64,000 nt of DNA from Bacteroidia bacterium (GTDB lineage: Bacteria; Bacteroidota; Bacteroidia; Cytophagales; Cyclobacteriaceae), in assembly GCA_030425425.1 (NCBI GenBank), contig JAUIAO010000005.1, positions 1-64,000 of the forward strand, given 5' to 3'. The notes under the pieces were generated by a model. The model did not search any database, was not told the origin of the DNA, and was given only the letters and a program-made list of their open reading frames with translations. The position numbers and the translations under genes are program-made. Shown here piece by piece: positions 44,014 to 52,987 of this stretch. Every line of letters starts with the position of its first letter. Positions within the stretch are counted from its first letter, which is position 1.

Positions 44014-47000
44014 GTGAAAAATATTGTTAAGTCAAAATATACAAAAAGGATAATTCCTACCTATTTGTTGGGCAAATCCGAAATTAATCCGGTTTTTTTC
44101 GAGAAACGAGTGTATCAAGGATCGTCGGGAAAAGTTTATCCAGTTCCGTTCATTGACAAGGTATACGATCATGCGATAGATCAGAAATACGATGAGGTTG
44201 TATTGGAAAATGATTACATACGATTATCGATGTTGCCTGAGATAGGAGGGCGGATTTTTGAAGGTCAGGACAAGACAAATAACAATTATGACTTTTTCTA
44301 CAAGCAGGAAGTGATCAAGCCGGCACTCGTTGGACTTGCCGGCCCATGGATTAGCGGTGGAGTAGAATTCAACTGGCCACAACACCATAGACCTGGCACC
44401 TATTTGCCCACCGACTTTTATATCGAGGAGGAAGCTGATGGAGCCAAAACACTTTGGATGTCTGAATATGATCCGATGTATCGCCTTAAAGGAATGCACG
44501 GCATTCGAGTTCGGCCAAATAGCTCATTGATCGAACTCAGGGCAAGGTTATTCAACCGAACACCAATTACTCAAACCTTTTTGTGGTGGGCCAATGTAGC
44601 CGTGAGGGTTCATGACCAGTATCAAAGTTTCTTCCCGCCGGATGTACACTATGTAGCTGATCACGCCGTGAGGGCCATGAGTAGTTTTCCCAAAGCTGAG
44701 AACCATTATTACGGAATTCCATATCATCAGAGGCCGGGGAAAAATGACCTGCGTAAATATGAAAACATCACCGTACCAACCAGCTATATGGTTTGCGATA
44801 CGCGATATGACTTTTTCGGGGGGTATGATTTCAAGGCAGACGGTGGTTTCATACATGTAGCTAACAGACACATAGCTCCGGGTAAAAAGCAATGGACCTG
44901 GGGGAGCGATAGATTTGGTCAAGCTTGGGACAGAGAGCTGACAGATGATGGAGGACCGTATTTCGAATTAATGGCAGGAGTTTATACCGATAATCAACCT
45001 GATTTTTCTTATCTGCTACCATTCGAAACTAAGACATTTTCACAGTATTGGTGGAGTTTTAAAAAACTGGGACCAGTACAAAATGCCAATAAAGAACTGG
45101 CCATAAGACTAGTCTTGCAGAAGGGAAATCGGCTTGACATAGGAGTAGCGGCAAGTCAGGCTTTCGAGAGGCTCACTATTATCATTCAAATAGGTGATAG
45201 TAGGGAAGTGCTGGAAAATATCTCCGTGACTCCAGACACTCCATGGATAGACAAAGATCATACTTTCCAGACAGGTGAAGAAAATGAAATCTCAATATCT
45301 GTAACGAATCAGCGGGGTTTGACTTTGATTAGCTATCAGCATGTGGAGATGGACGAGACCCGAAATAGGAAAGTGGCCTTTGAGCCGAAGCAGCCACATG
45401 ATGTAGACAGTTCTATACAGTTAGAAATGATCGGGGAGCATTTGGAATTGTATCGTCACCCTACCAGATATCCTGAACCTTATTGGCAGGAAGCAATTGC
45501 CAAAGATCCTAAAAATTATAAAGCAAATATTTCGCTTGGAAAAGCTCGTTTCAAATCGGGGAAATTGGAGGAAGCGAAAGCATATCTTAGAAAAGGGATA
45601 GATGTTCTAACAACTTACCACCCTAATCCTTCATCGGGTGAAGCTCATTATTACTTAGGGCTTTCATGTTTCTTTACGAGCTCCCTTTCTGAAGCCTATC
45701 AAGCCTTTTATAAATCCACCTGGAACTATGAGTGGCGAGCCTCTGCCTATTTTATGTTGGCCAAATTGGATTGTAAAAAGGGCGACTATTATACGGCCCT
45801 CGAGCATTTGGAAGCATCACTGGATACCAATCGTCAAAACAATAGTGCGATCATTCTGAAAGCAGTGATCAACAATCATCTTGGAAATAATGAAAATGCT
45901 CTTGTTTTATTAAATGAACTATCAGAGTCCGATGCTCTTGACCAATGGGCTAACTATGAGAAAGCTGCCATTACTGGAGATTACGAAGAGTTTTTAGCTT
46001 CTAGTAGAAATGATGCTCAGACTGTTATAGACATAGCCTTTGAATATGAGGAAGCCGGTTTTTATCAAGCAGCCATTAACCTAATTCATCTACATCTGAG
46101 TCATGATATTCCAGATTGTGCAGTCCCTAATCCGATGAGTAAATCTGCAATGCCGAAGTTTATATTGGCAAGTTTATATGCTCAAATTCACAATTTGGAT
46201 GAATCAAGTAAATGGTTGGAGATTGCAGGCCAAGAAGATTTTGATTACTTCTTTCCGTCGAGGTTAAATGAACAATTGGTGCTGGAGTGGGCAAATAACA
46301 AAACGTCCGGTGGTTTGGCTGCATATGGTCTTGGTAATTACTATTTCAACCTGAAACGACATGAGGATGCCATCACTGCCTGGGCTCAAGCTGCTTTTGA
46401 TGGATGCCAATATGCCACGCTTTACAGGAATCTGGGAATCGCCTATTGGAATGCCAGTGGAGATGGGGAAAAGGCCAGGGAGTCATTCCAAAAGGCTGTG
46501 ACATTGTCTCGTGAAGACATGCGAATCCAGTTTGAGTACGATCAATTGCGAAAAAAGCTGAATGACGATCCTCTGGAAAGGCTCAGAGACATAAATAATC
46601 TAGGCGATAAAGTGTTTATCAGAGATGATTTTAGTGTGGAAAAAGCGGCTCTATACAATTTTATAGGCGAATATGAAAAAGTAATTGAGCTACTTACACA
46701 TCGAAATTTTCATCCCTGGGAGGGAGGAGAAGGTCAGGTTTTGAAGCAATATTCTTTCGCGTGGCTGAAGCTGGGTCAGCGTGCATTGGCTGATGGCAAT
46801 GGTGATTTGGCTCTTGAGTGTTTTGAGAAATCAATTGATACACCGGATAACCTTGGAGAAAAATATCATCCACTTCAGGCCAAAGCTCATATTAATTATT
46901 GGAAAGGAATGTCCTGCAAACAGAAAGGACTGAAGAAGGAGGCGAAAAACTACTTCAATCAAAGTGCCAGTGAAGAAGGTGATTTTATAGATATGGCCGT

Positions 47001-47349
47001 GAGTTCATATTCAGAGTTGTCTTATTACAAAGCGCTTTCATTGGTAGAACTTGGAAAACAAGATGATGCTAACGCTCTGCTGCACGGTATAGCCAAGTAT
47101 GCGAAAAACAAATTAGCCGAAAAAGCAAGTATTGATTATTTCGCTACATCTCTTCCTTTAATGCTTGTATTTGAAGATGATATTCAGAAACGCAGCGATA
47201 TAGAAGCAAAATATTTGTTGGCATTGGCCAACAAGGGACTAGGTCAATATCAGCAAGCCATTGATCTCTCCGAAGAAATCCTTGAGATGAATGCCATGCA
47301 TGTCGGGGCAAAGGAATTAATGAATTCAATTGAAACCAATAAAGTTTAA
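44014..47349 (+). CDS. DUF5107 and TPR protein
   Basis: This 1111-residue protein starts at GTG 44014. The first 400 residues are a DUF5107 domain of the galactose-mutarotase-like beta-sandwich type (LPEIGGRIFEG, WISGGVEFNWPQHH, TFLWWANVAV, GKKQWTWG). The rest is a long array of TPR-like helical repeats from about residue 490. It has no signal peptide, so it is cytoplasmic. DUF5107-TPR proteins occur in Bacteroidota glycan loci but lack a settled activity; a carbohydrate epimerase or hydrolase role is possible. It lies 49 bp after the MFS porter and overlaps the start region of the GH2 frame. Confidence 0.8.
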   Translation: MKNIVKSKYTKRIIPTYLLGKSEINPVFFEKRVYQGSSGKVYPVPFIDKVYDHAIDQKYDEVVLENDYIRLSMLPEIGGRIFEGQDKTNNNYDFFYKQEVIKPALVGLAGPWISGGVEFNWPQHHRPGTYLPTDFYIEEEADGAKTLWMSEYDPMYRLKGMHGIRVRPNSSLIELRARLFNRTPITQTFLWWANVAVRVHDQYQSFFPPDVHYVADHAVRAMSSFPKAENHYYGIPYHQRPGKNDLRKYENITVPTSYMVCDTRYDFFGGYDFKADGGFIHVANRHIAPGKKQWTWGSDRFGQAWDRELTDDGGPYFELMAGVYTDNQPDFSYLLPFETKTFSQYWWSFKKLGPVQNANKELAIRLVLQKGNRLDIGVAASQAFERLTIIIQIGDSREVLENISVTPDTPWIDKDHTFQTGEENEISISVTNQRGLTLISYQHVEMDETRNRKVAFEPKQPHDVDSSIQLEMIGEHLELYRHPTRYPEPYWQEAIAKDPKNYKANISLGKARFKSGKLEEAKAYLRKGIDVLTTYHPNPSSGEAHYYLGLSCFFTSSLSEAYQAFYKSTWNYEWRASAYFMLAKLDCKKGDYYTALEHLEASLDTNRQNNSAIILKAVINNHLGNNENALVLLNELSESDALDQWANYEKAAITGDYEEFLASSRNDAQTVIDIAFEYEEAGFYQAAINLIHLHLSHDIPDCAVPNPMSKSAMPKFILASLYAQIHNLDESSKWLEIAGQEDFDYFFPSRLNEQLVLEWANNKTSGGLAAYGLGNYYFNLKRHEDAITAWAQAAFDGCQYATLYRNLGIAYWNASGDGEKARESFQKAVTLSREDMRIQFEYDQLRKKLNDDPLERLRDINNLGDKVFIRDDFSVEKAALYNFIGEYEKVIELLTHRNFHPWEGGEGQVLKQYSFAWLKLGQRALADGNGDLALECFEKSIDTPDNLGEKYHPLQAKAHINYWKGMSCKQKGLKKEAKNYFNQSASEEGDFIDMAVSSYSELSYYKALSLVELGKQDDANALLHGIAKYAKNKLAEKASIDYFATSLPLMLVFEDDIQKRSDIEAKYLLALANKGLGQYQQAIDLSEEILEMNAMHVGAKELMNSIETNKV

Positions 47350-47371
47350 GGCAATCTATAAGTCGATATTT

Positions 47372-50125
47372 ATGAAGCGCAACCTTCTTGCAATCCTAGT
47401 CATATCTGCAGTCATACTTGGTATGCAGTCTTGTCATCAAACCACCAATGATATCATTTCTCTGGCCGGAGATTGGAAAGTAGTTCTTGATTCGCTGGAT
47501 GAGGGAGTTGCTGAAAAGTGGTATGAAAGGGCAATTGATGGTTCTCCAATGACGTTACCGGGAACACTCGACGAGGCTGGACTGGGAAGGCCCAACAATC
47601 TTGAACCAGCTCTGAACAATTTCGTGCTTTCTCATCTTGCCAGAAAGCAACAGTATATCGGCAAAGCGTGGTATCAGAAGGAAATATCTGTGCCACAAGA
47701 ATGGGCTGAAAATGGAGTAGAGATGGTTTTAGAGCGTGTGATTTGGGAGTCTTCTGTTTGGGTCAATGGAATGGCCGTAGGAAAAGATAATAGCCTCACA
47801 GCTCCACATCGATACCAAATAGGAACATTTCTTAAACCAGGTAAGAATATTCTGACCATTTGCATTGATAACTCAAATAAATATCCGCTAATCAATGTCG
47901 CAGGAGGTCGTTACCCTGAGCGTACATCCAAGGATATGGCACATGCCTATACCAATCACACTCAGATCAAATGGAATGGAATACTAGGTGATTTTTTCAT
48001 TCGAAAACAAGAAAAACTCGAGTTGAGTAATCTGCAGCTCTATCCTCACTTTGAAAATCGGACTCTACGTTTTGAGGTGTCAATAAACGCACCAGAGGGA
48101 GGTATTGAGCTCTCCTATAAAATAAGACAGGGTACTAACCTCGTTTCTAATGGACTTTTGAGCACAGATGTGACCGGAGGGAAGTTGCAGGGAGTGATCG
48201 ATCTGCCAGAAACAGTGCGAGCGTGGGATGAATTTGACCCTAATTTATATACTGTCCAAATTTCAGGTCAGGAAACGAATACGCTTTCGGAAGTTTTTGG
48301 ACTGAGGGAAATAAAGTCAGAGAAAGATGTGCTCAAACTCAATGGCAACAGAATATATCTTCGTGGTACCTTAGAGTGTGCGGTGTTTCCACTAACTGGC
48401 CATCCGTATACAGACAAAGCTTCATGGATGAAGATCATCAAAGCAGCTAAATCTTACGGACTCAACCATATCCGTTTTCATTCATGGTGTCCACCGGAAG
48501 CCGCTTTTGAGGCTGCCGATGAGATTGGTTTTTATTTACAAGCCGAATTGCCTCACTGGAGTTTGAAAGTTGGTCAAGATACCACAACCAACGATTTTCT
48601 GATCAGTGAAGCTCATCGTATTCTTCAGGAATATGGTAATCACCCGTCCTTCGTCTTAATGTCTCTGGGAAATGAGTTGGAAGGTGACTTTGATTTTCTC
48701 AACATGCTTGTGGCTGATCTCAAATCATCTGATCAACGTAGATTGTACATGACTACCACATTTTCTTTTCAGGAAGGAGCAGGATCTGTACCACAGAAAG
48801 AAGATGATTTCTTCGTAACCCAATGGACTGAAAATGGCTGGATACGTGGGCAGGGATTCTTTAATTCAGAATCGCCACATTTTGATAAAAACTATCAAAA
48901 TGAAATGGAACATATCGATATGCCTGTTATTTCGCATGAAATAGGGCAATATTCGGTCTATCCAGACCTTTCAGAAATCCCTAAATATAAGGGTGTATTA
49001 GAGCCTCTCAATTTCATCGCGATTCGTAATGACCTGAAAGAGAAAGGCCTGCTCCAATACGCACCAGATTTTACTCAAGCATCTGGCAAACTGGCAGCAC
49101 TTTTATATAAAGAAGAAATTGAAAGAGCACTTAAAACTCCAGGATTTGATGGTTTTCAATTGCTTCAATTGCAAGATTTTCCGGGGCAGGGGACAGCCCT
49201 GGTAGGCTTGTTGAATGTGTTCTGGGAATCTAAAGGAGCCATTGATAGTACGGAGTTTACCATGTTCAATGCTCCGGTTGTTCCATTGCTAGATTTTGAG
49301 AAAGCGGTTTATCAATCTGGAGAAAATTTCGAGGCTGACATTCGGATTGCAAATTTCAATGAGCCTATTCAGGGTTATTCACTTCGCTGGTCGATCAGCG
49401 ATGAAGAAAAATCACTGGCTGTGGGTTCAATCAATGGAGACTTGATCGAGATTGGTAATGAAAACATTGTAGGTAAAATCAGCAAAGTACTAGTGGTGGA
49501 TGCAGCCAAAAAGCTCAAAGTGAAAGTAGAGATAGAAGGGAGCTGTTATCAAAACGAATGGCCAATTTGGGTTTATCCTAAAATAGATATAAATGATCAC
49601 GGGGTTAAATATACCAGGTCTTTCGAGGAAGCTGAAAAATTACTGGCACAGGGTGAGAAGGTGCTTCTGAATCCTCAAGTTGATCAAATCATTGGGGTAG
49701 AAGGTCGGTTTGTCCCTGTATTTTGGAGCCCGGTACATTTTCCTGATCAACCGTCTACTATGGGGATTTTATGCGATCCAAATCACGCCGCACTTGGTGG
49801 GTTTCCCACAGATGCTCATTCAAACTGGCAATGGTGGGATCTTTGTATTCGTTCGACCTCTGTGGTGTTGGATTCTATGGATGTTACGCCAATTGTAAGG
49901 GTGATTGATAACTTTGTGACTAACAGGAACCTGGGAAATGTCTTTGAGGCCAAAGTTGGTGAAGGAACTCTTTTGTTTAGTTCGATCGATCTTAGCGATG
50001 ATTTAGAGAATAGACCAGTGGCAAGGCAATTGAGAAAAGGCCTGACGGATTATATGAACACAGAAGATTTTGCACCTTTTCAGGAAATTTCTGTCGCTGA
50101 ATTAAAGGGTATATTGATGGAGTGA
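47372..50125 (+). CDS. GH2-family glycoside hydrolase lipoprotein
   Basis: 917 residues from ATG 47372. The frame is open further upstream but that part overlaps the DUF5107 gene and delays the signal peptide. The lipoprotein signal ends GMQSCHQ. The order is sugar-binding jelly-roll domain (SLAGDWKV, LPGTLDEAG), immunoglobulin-like domain, and (beta/alpha)8 barrel with acid/base E435 in SLGNELEGD and nucleophile E523 in ISHEIGQY. GH2 includes beta-galactosidases, beta-glucuronidases and beta-mannosidases; the exact sugar is not clear. As a surface or periplasmic exo-enzyme it would complete the work of the GH30. It ends the plus-strand glycan cluster. Confidence 0.87.
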   Translation: MKRNLLAILVISAVILGMQSCHQTTNDIISLAGDWKVVLDSLDEGVAEKWYERAIDGSPMTLPGTLDEAGLGRPNNLEPALNNFVLSHLARKQQYIGKAWYQKEISVPQEWAENGVEMVLERVIWESSVWVNGMAVGKDNSLTAPHRYQIGTFLKPGKNILTICIDNSNKYPLINVAGGRYPERTSKDMAHAYTNHTQIKWNGILGDFFIRKQEKLELSNLQLYPHFENRTLRFEVSINAPEGGIELSYKIRQGTNLVSNGLLSTDVTGGKLQGVIDLPETVRAWDEFDPNLYTVQISGQETNTLSEVFGLREIKSEKDVLKLNGNRIYLRGTLECAVFPLTGHPYTDKASWMKIIKAAKSYGLNHIRFHSWCPPEAAFEAADEIGFYLQAELPHWSLKVGQDTTTNDFLISEAHRILQEYGNHPSFVLMSLGNELEGDFDFLNMLVADLKSSDQRRLYMTTTFSFQEGAGSVPQKEDDFFVTQWTENGWIRGQGFFNSESPHFDKNYQNEMEHIDMPVISHEIGQYSVYPDLSEIPKYKGVLEPLNFIAIRNDLKEKGLLQYAPDFTQASGKLAALLYKEEIERALKTPGFDGFQLLQLQDFPGQGTALVGLLNVFWESKGAIDSTEFTMFNAPVVPLLDFEKAVYQSGENFEADIRIANFNEPIQGYSLRWSISDEEKSLAVGSINGDLIEIGNENIVGKISKVLVVDAAKKLKVKVEIEGSCYQNEWPIWVYPKIDINDHGVKYTRSFEEAEKLLAQGEKVLLNPQVDQIIGVEGRFVPVFWSPVHFPDQPSTMGILCDPNHAALGGFPTDAHSNWQWWDLCIRSTSVVLDSMDVTPIVRVIDNFVTNRNLGNVFEAKVGEGTLLFSSIDLSDDLENRPVARQLRKGLTDYMNTEDFAPFQEISVAELKGILME

Positions 50126-51103
50126 TTATGGAAATTGTTTGACAAATCCCCCGGACTTATATGTATTCCTAATAAAGAGTCGTTATTATTAATTTTTAAT
50201 ATCGTGTGAGATAACGATAGTTACTTCTTAAGTACCACTAGCGGGTCTAATTTCTCCGACACATTGGGTCGAGAGACATTGGGTTTGCAAAGCAAACTCT
50301 ATCAATTTCCTGGCAATCTCATTGACTTATTCATTTAGTTTATTAGTTGATTTTTTTAGGCCTAGTGTTACAAGTATGAGGTGAATCATGAGATTAATGA
50401 TTGACTGTGTATTTGAAAGGATTCAGAGAGGAAATGATGATGAATGTACAACTCGGAGAATATAACGGATTAGAATATTGATATTCAGTCTGTGAATCAT
50501 ACCAAACCTTCTGATTTTCTACCCTAAAACAGGTAGATAAAATACCTAAAAGTGGGTATTGACGGAATGGGTTATCTGTGCTTAATTGAACGAGCTTTTT
50601 GTCTAATTCAATGAACCGACTGATTTCCGAATTTCTTGATCGAATAAAAATCCTGAAAAACCACTTTACTCTGGGCAGAGAGGTTTCTGGTTTATTCTTT
50701 CCAATGAATATATCCGGTATAGGAAAATGTGTTCCTTTATTGCGAAATCTACTTCGATGGAGCAGGGAGGATTTCAGTACGAGTTTTAAGCATTTCACCT
50801 TTATAATATGTAGTGCTGTTTTGCATTACAAGGGGCAGGACTGCAAAATCAGACTTCACCACTGCGAAAGTGTCTTCGACCATGCAGAGCCCATTTGTAG
50901 ATCTGCAATAGGCTTTGCATTTGTGCAAAGTGTACCTACAGCACTACAGAATACTCTGCAAACTCGCAAAGCTGGTTTCATCTCTGCGAAGCTCACTGCA
51001 ACTGTGCAGAGCCTGCTGCAATGCTGCAGAGCATACTGCGGCAGTACATTATTCATTCACGATCAAATTACTTTATACTCATAAATCTATAAACTGTTAA
51101 ATC
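50126..51103. other. 978-nt region without a convincing gene; degenerate CTGC-rich repeats at its end
   Basis: Open frames on both strands (50394-50798 minus, 50599-51084 plus) look random, with no family resemblance. At 50240-50295 GACATTGGGT-like text occurs twice. From about 50840 to 51050 a degenerate unit built on CTGCAAA, CTGCGAA and TGCAGAG recurs more than ten times at irregular spacing, mostly 10-20 nt. The next gene starts at 51104. I find no tRNA or strong terminator. Confidence 0.5.
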
Positions 51104-51778
51104 ATGACATCAAGAGAAGAAACACAGATCAACACGATGAAAGTCACCAAGAAATTTCTGGACGATCATAGTGAAAAATGGAGCTCCATTAAAGCAATAG
51201 TTCGCTACAAAAATGAGCTGGATGAGAACCTGCAGGCCATTGCCGAAAAGCAGAAAGAGACAGTACCAAGCAGCAAACCAATCACAGCGTTGAAAAATGA
51301 AACGAAGGAGGTAGCAGCCCTCAAAGCAGCCATCCTTGCCGGTGCTATGGCGGCCTACGCAGCAGAAATGGAGGATAAAGTATTAGAGGAAGTTGCTGGA
51401 TTTACCAGAGCCAGTGTGTTTAGGCTGCCAGATGCGGAGTTTCGTCAACCTGTAGATCAACTGATCAATACTGCGCGTGAAGAATTGCGAAAAGAGAAAG
51501 TGGAGGGTTTTGATCAGGAATTCAGATTATCAGACCAGGGAGTAACTGATGAGCAAATCACTGAGCTGGAAACTACTCTGGATGACTACAGCGAGCTGCT
51601 GGGTGATCCTCGCCGGTTGCAGATCAATATTGCCTTAAGAAACAAATCCATTAGCGAACTGGTGAGTGGCACATATGAAATGATCCAGACCAAACTGGAC
51701 AAAAGCATGCTCCGCTTCAAGCTGACCGATCCTACTTTCTATGAAGGATACGAGAGGGCAAGGGTGATAGTGGGGTGA
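51104..51778 (+). CDS. Unassigned helical protein
   Basis: This 224-residue protein begins at ATG 51104. It is charged and predicted helical throughout, with no signal peptide or membrane segment. A conserved-looking end reads LDKSMLRFKLTDPTFYEGYERARVI, given here as one recognisable block split by a Pro. I have seen similar ends in hypothetical proteins of Bacteroidota, but no function is known. The gene is framed by repeats: degenerate CTGC units upstream and palindromic TGAGCCTGTCGAAG-type repeats directly after its stop. Confidence 0.6.
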   Translation: MTSREETQINTMKVTKKFLDDHSEKWSSIKAIVRYKNELDENLQAIAEKQKETVPSSKPITALKNETKEVAALKAAILAGAMAAYAAEMEDKVLEEVAGFTRASVFRLPDAEFRQPVDQLINTAREELRKEKVEGFDQEFRLSDQGVTDEQITELETTLDDYSELLGDPRRLQINIALRNKSISELVSGTYEMIQTKLDKSMLRFKLTDPTFYEGYERARVIVG

Positions 51779-51989
51779 GCCTCGACAGGCTCGGCTTGAC
51801 ACCCCACTAGGCATTGGTATCTGTCACACTGAGCCTGTCGAAGTGTGACAGAAAGCTCAGACTGTGCATGAAGCAATAAGCAAAGCAAAAACAAACCAAT
51901 TGTCACACTGAGGTTGAAGCGAAGATTAACCACATAAATTAAATTGTCAGACTGAGCGTGAAGCGAAGCGTAACAGTCGAAGGCTGACT
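51779..51989. repeat. Cluster of palindromic TGAGCCTGTCGAAG-type repeats
   Basis: CTGTCACACT (51821-51830) and AGTGTGACAG (51842-51851) form a perfect 10-bp hairpin enclosing GAGCCTGTCGA. Related fragments occur at 51780-51800, 51901-51930 (GTCACACTGAGG, GAAGCGAAG) and 51945-51985 (GTCAGACTGAGC, GAAGCGAAG). These belong to the dispersed short palindromes common in Bacteroidota genomes. They directly precede the GIY-YIG gene. Confidence 0.75.
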
Positions 51990-52301
51990 ATGAAATACAC
52001 CGTTTACATACTTGAGTGTTCTGATGGTTCCTATTATGTAGGAGTGACCAATAACATTGATCGGCGATTTGCAGAGCATCAGAATGGCTACAGTGAAAAA
52101 TCCTATACCCATACCCGCAGGCCGGTGAAGTTGGTTTATCAGGAGCATTATCAATATGTATTGGATGCCATTGCGCGGGAGAAGCAACTGAAGGGCTGGC
52201 GTAGGGCTAAGAAGGAAGCACTGATCAATGGGAGGGAGGAGGACTTGCCGGGGTTGTCTTCTTCGACTAATTCCTCGCAATCGAGGAATTGCTCAGAGTA
52301 A
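51990..52301 (+). CDS. Small GIY-YIG endonuclease (UPF0213-like)
   Basis: This 103-residue GIY-YIG domain protein has YTVYILECSDGSYYVGVT with the GIY/YIG-equivalent tyrosines, an Arg in RRFAEHQNG, a catalytic-type Glu in REKQLKGWRRAKK, and an ALINGRE end. The last dozen residues are encoded by a 9-bp hairpin (AATTCCTCG/CGAGGAATT at 52269-52290) and look added. Small GIY-YIG proteins are presumed DNA nucleases of unknown role. This one sits exactly between two clusters of related repeats, suggesting that nuclease and repeats may be functionally linked. Confidence 0.85.
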   Translation: MKYTVYILECSDGSYYVGVTNNIDRRFAEHQNGYSEKSYTHTRRPVKLVYQEHYQYVLDAIAREKQLKGWRRAKKEALINGREEDLPGLSSSTNSSQSRNCSE

Positions 52302-52308
52302 CATTCAT

Positions 52309-52380
52309 GAGTATGTCACGGTGAGTATGTCACGGTGAGCTTGTCATGGTGAGCTTGTCATGGTGAGCTTGTCGAACCGT
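52309..52380. repeat. Tandem 14-nt repeats after the GIY-YIG gene
   Basis: Four head-to-tail 14-nt units start at 52309, 52323, 52337 and 52351, alternating GAGTATGTCACGGT twice and GAGCTTGTCATGGT twice. A last unit, GAGCTTGTCGAACCGT, ends at 52380. The GTCACGGT and ACCGTGAC ends are mutually complementary. The units are related to the palindromic repeats upstream of the GIY-YIG gene. Confidence 0.9.
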
Positions 52381-52396
52381 GACACTAACAAAAAAA

Positions 52397-52900
52397 ATGA
52401 CAAATTCGATGCAACTATATTTTGAACAGCTGAAGGACGATATCAGGGAGTCTTATAACAACCGCTTTCAAAATACTTATCAGATTGATTACAATGCCGG
52501 ATCGGTGTTAGATAACATACCGGAAAACCTAAGGCCTATTCCATTCTTCGAAATGCGTCCGATATATCAGTGGATGCAGCTTGATCCTGATGCTTTTCCT
52601 CCAGCAGAAAAATGGAACGGTGAGCAGCTAAAAGAAATTTGCGCTATGCTCAGGCAGCTTTTTGAAGAGTATGACTATGATTTGATGATTCCTTTTGAGC
52701 TGCCTTTTGAATATGAATACAAATGGTTGATCAAGGCACTCAGAGTAGAAGAATCGAATTTTCTGAATTCGGAACATGGCCCAGCGGAAATTGCATTCTG
52801 TAATCATGATACCACAACCTGCCCATTTGGTGACTTCTGCGCCGGGGAAGATTGCTGGGGAAGCATTCACGATGGTAAGAACTGGCGAAAATATGAATGA
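52397..52900 (+). CDS. Unassigned protein with C-terminal Cys/His cluster
   Basis: 167 residues from ATG 52397; a GTG at 52379 inside the repeats is in frame. I recognise no family. The first 120 residues are acidic and aromatic-rich with LRQLFEEYDYDLMIPFELPF. The end holds CNHDTTTCPFGDFCAGEDCW, five cysteines or histidines closely spaced, which could bind a metal. There is no signal peptide. It lies directly behind the tandem repeats and before the broken SIR2-like gene. Confidence 0.55.
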   Translation: MTNSMQLYFEQLKDDIRESYNNRFQNTYQIDYNAGSVLDNIPENLRPIPFFEMRPIYQWMQLDPDAFPPAEKWNGEQLKEICAMLRQLFEEYDYDLMIPFELPFEYEYKWLIKALRVEESNFLNSEHGPAEIAFCNHDTTTCPFGDFCAGEDCWGSIHDGKNWRKYE

Positions 52901-52987
52901 GAGTCGGGGATAACTATTTGGTTTTTAAAATGAAATAAACCGTTTTGGATGGTAACTTTAAACATATGATTATTTAAACTTAATAAC

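Noticed and set aside
50394-50798. Minus-strand open frame of 134 codons
   Set aside because: Composition looks random, no family features, overlaps a plus-strand frame of equal quality in a repeat-bearing intergenic region.
50599-51084. Plus-strand open frame of 161 codons
   Set aside because: Cys-rich end is encoded by the degenerate CTGC repeats; no recognisable protein features.
52309-52380. Tandem repeats as a CRISPR array
   Set aside because: Units are 14 nt and contiguous with no spacers, and no cas genes are nearby.
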